From NCBI GenBank assembly GCA_947581745.1, contig CANPVW010000200.1, forward strand, positions 1 through 10,364: 10,364 nt of DNA, given 5' to 3'. A model generated the notes under the pieces. It ran no database searches, had not been told where the DNA came from, and saw only the letters and a list, made by a program, of their open reading frames with translations. How positions within the stretch are numbered: position 1 is the first letter of the stretch; each line of letters opens with the position of its first letter. Below, one piece after another: positions 7,130-10,364 of the stretch. The position numbers and the translations under genes are program-made. Origin of the DNA: Candidatus Benthicola azotiphorus. Lineage in GTDB: Bacteria > Gemmatimonadota > Gemmatimonadetes > Palauibacterales > Palauibacteraceae.

Positions 7130-7834
7130 ATGTCTCTTGGCCGTCGCGCGGTCGCCGAGCTTCTCGGCACGTTCTGGCTCGTCTTCTTCGGCTGTGGAAG
7201 CGCGGTGCTCGCCGCCGGGGTGCCTGGAGTGGGCATCGGCTGGGTCGGCGTGGCGTTCGCCTTCGGGCTGAGCCTCATGGCCATGGGGTTCGCCATCGGG
7301 CACATCTCGGGGTGTCACGTGAATCCGGCGGTGAGCGTCGGGCTGTGGGCGGGAGGCCGGTTTCCCGGCAAGGAAATCCCGCACTACGTGGTGGCACAGG
7401 TCGTCGGCGCCGCCCTGGCGTCCGCCGTTCTCTATTTCATCGCCAGTGGAGCAGCCGGTTTCGACCTGTCCGCCGGCTTCGCCGCGAACGGCTACGCGGA
7501 GCACTCGCCGGGCGGGTATTCCATGGCGGCGGGGCTGGTGGCGGAGATCGTGCTCACCTTCACGTTCCTGATGATCATCCTGGGGGCCACCGACGTGCGG
7601 GCCCCGGCGGGTTTCGCGCCGATCGCGATCGGCCTCAGCCTGACCGCGATCCACCTCGTGGGGATCCCGGTCACCAACCTGTCCGTGAACCCGGCCCGGA
7701 GCACGGGCCCCGCCCTGTTCGTGGGTGGGTGGGCGGTCTCGCAGCTGTGGTTGTTCTGGGTCGCGCCGATCGTCGGCGGCATCCTCGCGGGGACCGTGTA
7801 CCGGTGGCTCGGTCGGGAGGCGGCCGCCTCGTGA
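7130..7834 (+). CDS. aqpZ: Aquaporin Z, water channel (MIP family)
   Basis: The protein has 234 residues, close to E. coli AqpZ (231), and aligns with it from end to end: AELLGTFWLVFFGCGSAVLAAG at the start, GLWAGGRFPGKE, ASGAAGFD, NGYAEHSPGGYSM, GFAPIAIGLSLT and a WLFWVAPIVGG end. Both pore loops carry NPA: HVNPAVS (about 64-69) and SVNPARS (about 186-191). The aromatic/arginine filter reads Phe45, His175 and Arg190 as in AqpZ, but the fourth position is Leu184 where E. coli has Thr183. It is an inner-membrane tetrameric channel for water. GAGGAGG at 7119-7125 sits 4 nt before the ATG, a very strong ribosome site. The next gene's GTG overlaps the stop as GTGA, so translation of the two is probably coupled. 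Confidence 0.96.
   Translation: MSLGRRAVAELLGTFWLVFFGCGSAVLAAGVPGVGIGWVGVAFAFGLSLMAMGFAIGHISGCHVNPAVSVGLWAGGRFPGKEIPHYVVAQVVGAALASAVLYFIASGAAGFDLSAGFAANGYAEHSPGGYSMAAGLVAEIVLTFTFLMIILGATDVRAPAGFAPIAIGLSLTAIHLVGIPVTNLSVNPARSTGPALFVGGWAVSQLWLFWVAPIVGGILAGTVYRWLGREAAAS
7815..7820 (+). promoter_or_regulatory. Ribosome-binding site inside the aquaporin gene for the overlapping TPR gene
   Basis: GGGAGG lies in the last codons of the aquaporin gene, 10 nt before a GTG at 7831. Together with the GTGA overlap at 7831-7834 it decides the start of the downstream gene. The frame of that gene is also open far upstream, but the translation there is arginine-rich antipattern sequence and lies on top of the aquaporin. 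Confidence 0.6.
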
Positions 7835-10143
7835 TCAAGAAGCTGCTGCAGCGCCGCGTTCCGCAGATCGTGGGGGGGTATTTCGCCGGCAGCTGGGTGT
7901 TCCTCGAGTTCGTGGACTGGACGGTAAACCACTACTCCCTTTCGCCGGCCCTCACGAACTTCGTGGTCACCACGCTCCTGCTGCTCCTGCCGGCGGTCTT
8001 CGTGCTCGCCTGGAGACACGGCAAGCCGGGAGCGGACGTATGGACGAAGGTGGACGCGGCGGCCATCGGACTCAACCTGGTCGTCGCGGGCGGGATTCTG
8101 ACGGTCGCGTTCAGCGGCCAGGAGCTCGGGGCGGCCACCACGGTGCGTCTCCTCGAGGACGACGACGGAAACACGGTGGAGCGGGTGATTCCGAAGGCCG
8201 CTTTCCGGCGCGACGTGATGGTGTGGGACTTCGAGAACGAGTCTGGCGACCCCGGGCTCGACTGGCTGCGCAGCGGCCTGCTGATCGGTCTCGTCCAGGA
8301 CCTGTACCAGGACCTGTTCGTGATTCCGTCCGACATTCAGGACGAGCGCGTGCGCGAGCCGCTCCGGGAGGCAGGGTTCGAGCTTCCGTACGGCGTTCCG
8401 CTGGCCCTCAAGCGCCAGCTCACCGAAACCCAGGGCGTGGGGTACTTCCTGACAGGTCAGATCCGGGAGCGGGACGGGGACACGCTCGTCGTGCAGACGC
8501 ACCTCTACGAGACGCGGAACGCCCGACAGGTGGCGACCCGCACCTATCGCGGCAGCGACCCTCTCGAGATGGCGGACAGAATGTCGGTCGATGTGCGACG
8601 CGATCTCGGAATCCCCGACTGGCAGATCGAGGAAAGCGTCGACCTCCCCGTCAGCGAGATCTTCACCGGCTCGCCGGAGGCCTTTCGCCTGTTCAGCGGG
8701 ACGCGGATCGCGATGCTGGAAAACCGGCTGACCGACGCCCGTGCGGCGGCCGATTCGGCGTTGTTGATCGATCCGACGTTCGCTTTCGCCTACGGCGCGT
8801 CGGCGTCGGCGGCGCTGCTGCTGGGGGACCAGGCAGCCGCCCGGGACGGGATCGCCGAGGCCCTGCGTTATTCCTACCGGCTGCCCGAGCGCTCCAAGCT
8901 CCTTCTGCAGATGCTCGACCGGCTGCTCTTTCGAACGGATCCGGCCGGGGCGATCCAGACCGGCAACTACTGGACCGAGCTCTATCCCCAGGACCGGATG
9001 GCCCGGCAGCTGCTGGGCCAGGCGCACGCGATGCAGGGGGATCTGGACGGGATGATCGCGCAGTACCGCGTGCTGCTCTCCATGGACTCCACGGACGTCC
9101 AGTCCCTGCAGGCGATCGCCTCGGGCTTTCGCGGGAAGGAGGAATACGACAGCGCGCTCGTCTATTACGCCCGTCTCGCCGACCTCCAGCCGACCGACGT
9201 CCAGACGCAGCTCGATGTCGCCGCGACCCAGAGCAGTCTCCTGAGGTTCGATGAGGCTCGCGCGGAGCTGGAGAGGGCGAGGGTCACCGCCCCCGATGAC
9301 CCGGACGTCCTGGGCCGGCTCGCCAGGCTCGACATGCAGCAGGGACGCTACGAGGATGCGGCCGCTCACCTGGAGGAGATGGAGAGGCTCCCGCGCACGC
9401 CGCAGGAGCGGGACCTCGTCGCGGGCGTAGAAGAGACCTACTACTACAGCCTGGGGCAGTACGCCGGCCTTCGGGCCGCGTTCGCGCGGCGACTCGCCGC
9501 GGTCAGGGAATACGCGCCCCCCATCCAGGCGGTGCAGACCGTCCTGGGCTCGGAAGCGCTGGTCTACGCGGCCGACTGGGGCCAGACGGCGTTCGCTCTG
9601 CGGCAGATCGACAGTCTGCGCGCCACCGTCGAGCCGCCCTGGAGCTTCACGCTGGCCGTGCCGGCCGTACAGATCCAACTCGATCGTGGCGATGTCGAGT
9701 CCGCCCGGGAGTCCCTGGCGGACCTGCGCGCCCTGGACGCGGCATTCGGCGATGCTCCAGGGCGGCAAGCACGCATCGTCTGGGTCGAGGGCAGGATCGC
9801 CGACCTGGAGGACGGAAACTGTCGGCGCGCCGTGGACAGTTATCAGGCGGCGCGGGACCTCGCTCCGCGCTCGGCTCTGTATCGCGGTTGGCTGGGCGTC
9901 TGCCTGACGTCCCTGGAGCGCTGGGAAGATGCCGAGGCCGAGGTGGCGTGGCTCCTCGAGCACGTCCCCGGGAGCGCCGAGATCAGGCAGCTCGCGGGGT
10001 GGCATTACGCGCAGCGTGGCCGGACGTCCGATGCGATCGCCCAGCTCGAGATCGCTCTCGGGTACTGGTCCACGGCGGACCCGGATTACCGTCCGGCCCG
10101 GGAGGCGCGCGCCCTGCTCGAAGAGCTCGAGCAGGGTGGATGA
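7831..10143 (+). CDS. Second membrane-anchored TolB-like/TPR protein, translationally coupled to the aquaporin
   Basis: The protein has 770 residues from GTG 7831. It repeats the plan of the TolB/TPR gene at 4692. A basic N-terminus (IKKLLQRR) leads into three helices (about 13-33, 41-62 and 77-95); a FlgO/TolB-like domain follows (about 127-260; VWDFENESGDPGLDWLRSGL, YFLTGQIRERDGDTLVV and LYETRNARQVATRTY). A long alpha-helical repeat region fills about 275-770. Its TPR units are more worn than in the first copy; the clearest are near 300-345, 395-500 and 640-760 (WAEDAEAEV-type helices, AIAQLEIALGYW). The odd helix count predicts the bulk in the periplasm. It overlaps the aquaporin stop by 4 bp (GTGA), while the next gene begins 63 bp later. 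The function is unknown; TPR regions bind proteins, so a role linked to the channel or to the downstream exported protein is possible but inferred. Confidence 0.92.
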   Translation: MIKKLLQRRVPQIVGGYFAGSWVFLEFVDWTVNHYSLSPALTNFVVTTLLLLLPAVFVLAWRHGKPGADVWTKVDAAAIGLNLVVAGGILTVAFSGQELGAATTVRLLEDDDGNTVERVIPKAAFRRDVMVWDFENESGDPGLDWLRSGLLIGLVQDLYQDLFVIPSDIQDERVREPLREAGFELPYGVPLALKRQLTETQGVGYFLTGQIRERDGDTLVVQTHLYETRNARQVATRTYRGSDPLEMADRMSVDVRRDLGIPDWQIEESVDLPVSEIFTGSPEAFRLFSGTRIAMLENRLTDARAAADSALLIDPTFAFAYGASASAALLLGDQAAARDGIAEALRYSYRLPERSKLLLQMLDRLLFRTDPAGAIQTGNYWTELYPQDRMARQLLGQAHAMQGDLDGMIAQYRVLLSMDSTDVQSLQAIASGFRGKEEYDSALVYYARLADLQPTDVQTQLDVAATQSSLLRFDEARAELERARVTAPDDPDVLGRLARLDMQQGRYEDAAAHLEEMERLPRTPQERDLVAGVEETYYYSLGQYAGLRAAFARRLAAVREYAPPIQAVQTVLGSEALVYAADWGQTAFALRQIDSLRATVEPPWSFTLAVPAVQIQLDRGDVESARESLADLRALDAAFGDAPGRQARIVWVEGRIADLEDGNCRRAVDSYQAARDLAPRSALYRGWLGVCLTSLERWEDAEAEVAWLLEHVPGSAEIRQLAGWHYAQRGRTSDAIAQLEIALGYWSTADPDYRPAREARALLEELEQGG

Positions 10144-10206
10144 ACGGGACCCCCCGGGAGACATCCGAGGCGGGAGCGGCAGGCGAGAAACAAACCGGAG
10201 GAAAGC

Positions 10207-10364
10207 ATGCTGAGACGGGTATCGGGTGTGGTGGTGGCGGTTGCAGGAGTTGCGGCGACCCTTGGGGCGGGACCGGTACCGAGGGAGGCAGACGGACTGG
10301 CGCCGGTTCAGGCGCCGGTGAGCCCCGCGGCCGACGAGGCCCGCTGGCTCCGATACCCGGCGAT
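10207..10364 (+). CDS. N-terminus of an exported protein, perhaps a tricorn-like S41 peptidase (cut by window edge)
   Basis: ATG 10207 opens a frame with no stop to the window end (52 codons). GGAGGA at 10197-10202 lies close before it, a near-ideal ribosome site. The start is a signal peptide: MLRRV, then a hydrophobic run (VVVAVAGVAATLGAG), then a small-residue stretch. The mature part reads ADEARWLRYPA, which resembles the opening of tricorn-type proteases and PD40 beta-propeller proteins, where the phrase continues as the first propeller blade ('RYPAISPDG'). That family assignment rests on only a dozen residues and is tentative. The 63-bp gap after the TPR gene shows no terminator, so it may belong to the same transcript. 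Confidence 0.72.
   Translation, partial: MLRRVSGVVVAVAGVAATLGAGPVPREADGLAPVQAPVSPAADEARWLRYPA

Noticed and set aside
6940..7305. In-frame upstream extension of the SnoaL-like gene
   Set aside because: It runs through the divergent spacer and antisense to the aquaporin, with no similarity to the NTF2 fold; the domain starts just after ATG 6939.
7027..7830. In-frame upstream extension of the second TPR gene (268 codons)
   Set aside because: It overlaps the whole aquaporin gene in another frame and reads as Arg/Gly-rich shadow sequence; GTG 7831 has a ribosome site and begins the conserved N-terminus.
7492..10164. An 890-codon open frame antisense to the second TPR gene
   Set aside because: Long antisense frames are expected in GC-rich genes; its translation is Arg/Pro-rich, matches no family I know, and the sense strand has clear domains.

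Overview
The window is GC-rich, densely coded bacterial DNA with almost no spacer. An orphan two-part permease of the ADOP/MacB type, a membrane-bound Ser/Thr kinase, and two membrane-anchored TolB-like/TPR proteins together point to Gemmatimonadota. Acidobacteriota or a related deep soil or marine lineage is possible. This placement rests on gene content and composition, not on a marker gene. I see no rRNA, tRNA, CRISPR array, insertion sequence or phage gene.

Layout. Bases 1-2519 (minus strand) encode an ADOP-type ABC permease that runs off the left edge a few codons before its expected end. A 176-bp divergent spacer follows. Then come three plus-strand genes in close order: a small DUF1330 protein (2696-2995), a Ser/Thr protein kinase with six predicted N-terminal membrane helices (3047-4630), and a membrane-anchored TolB-like/TPR protein (4692-6509). 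A minus-strand SnoaL/NTF2-like gene (6535-6939) converges on the last of these, with 25 bp between them. After a second divergent spacer (6940-7129) comes a second plus-strand group: an aquaporin Z (7130-7834), a second TolB-like/TPR membrane protein (7831-10143) whose GTG start overlaps the aquaporin stop by 4 bp, and the first 158 bp of an exported protein (10207 onward). That protein's N-terminus resembles tricorn-like S41 peptidases.

How the genes may work together (inference). The positive-inside rule puts the kinase domain in the cytoplasm. It puts the TolB/TPR domains of both partner proteins outside, in the periplasm. The first block could therefore be a split signalling module: a periplasmic TPR receptor next to a membrane kinase with a cytosolic output domain. 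The second block couples translation of a water channel to a paralogous periplasmic TPR protein, which suggests matched expression or physical association. Neither arrangement is proven by sequence alone; these are the two points most worth testing.
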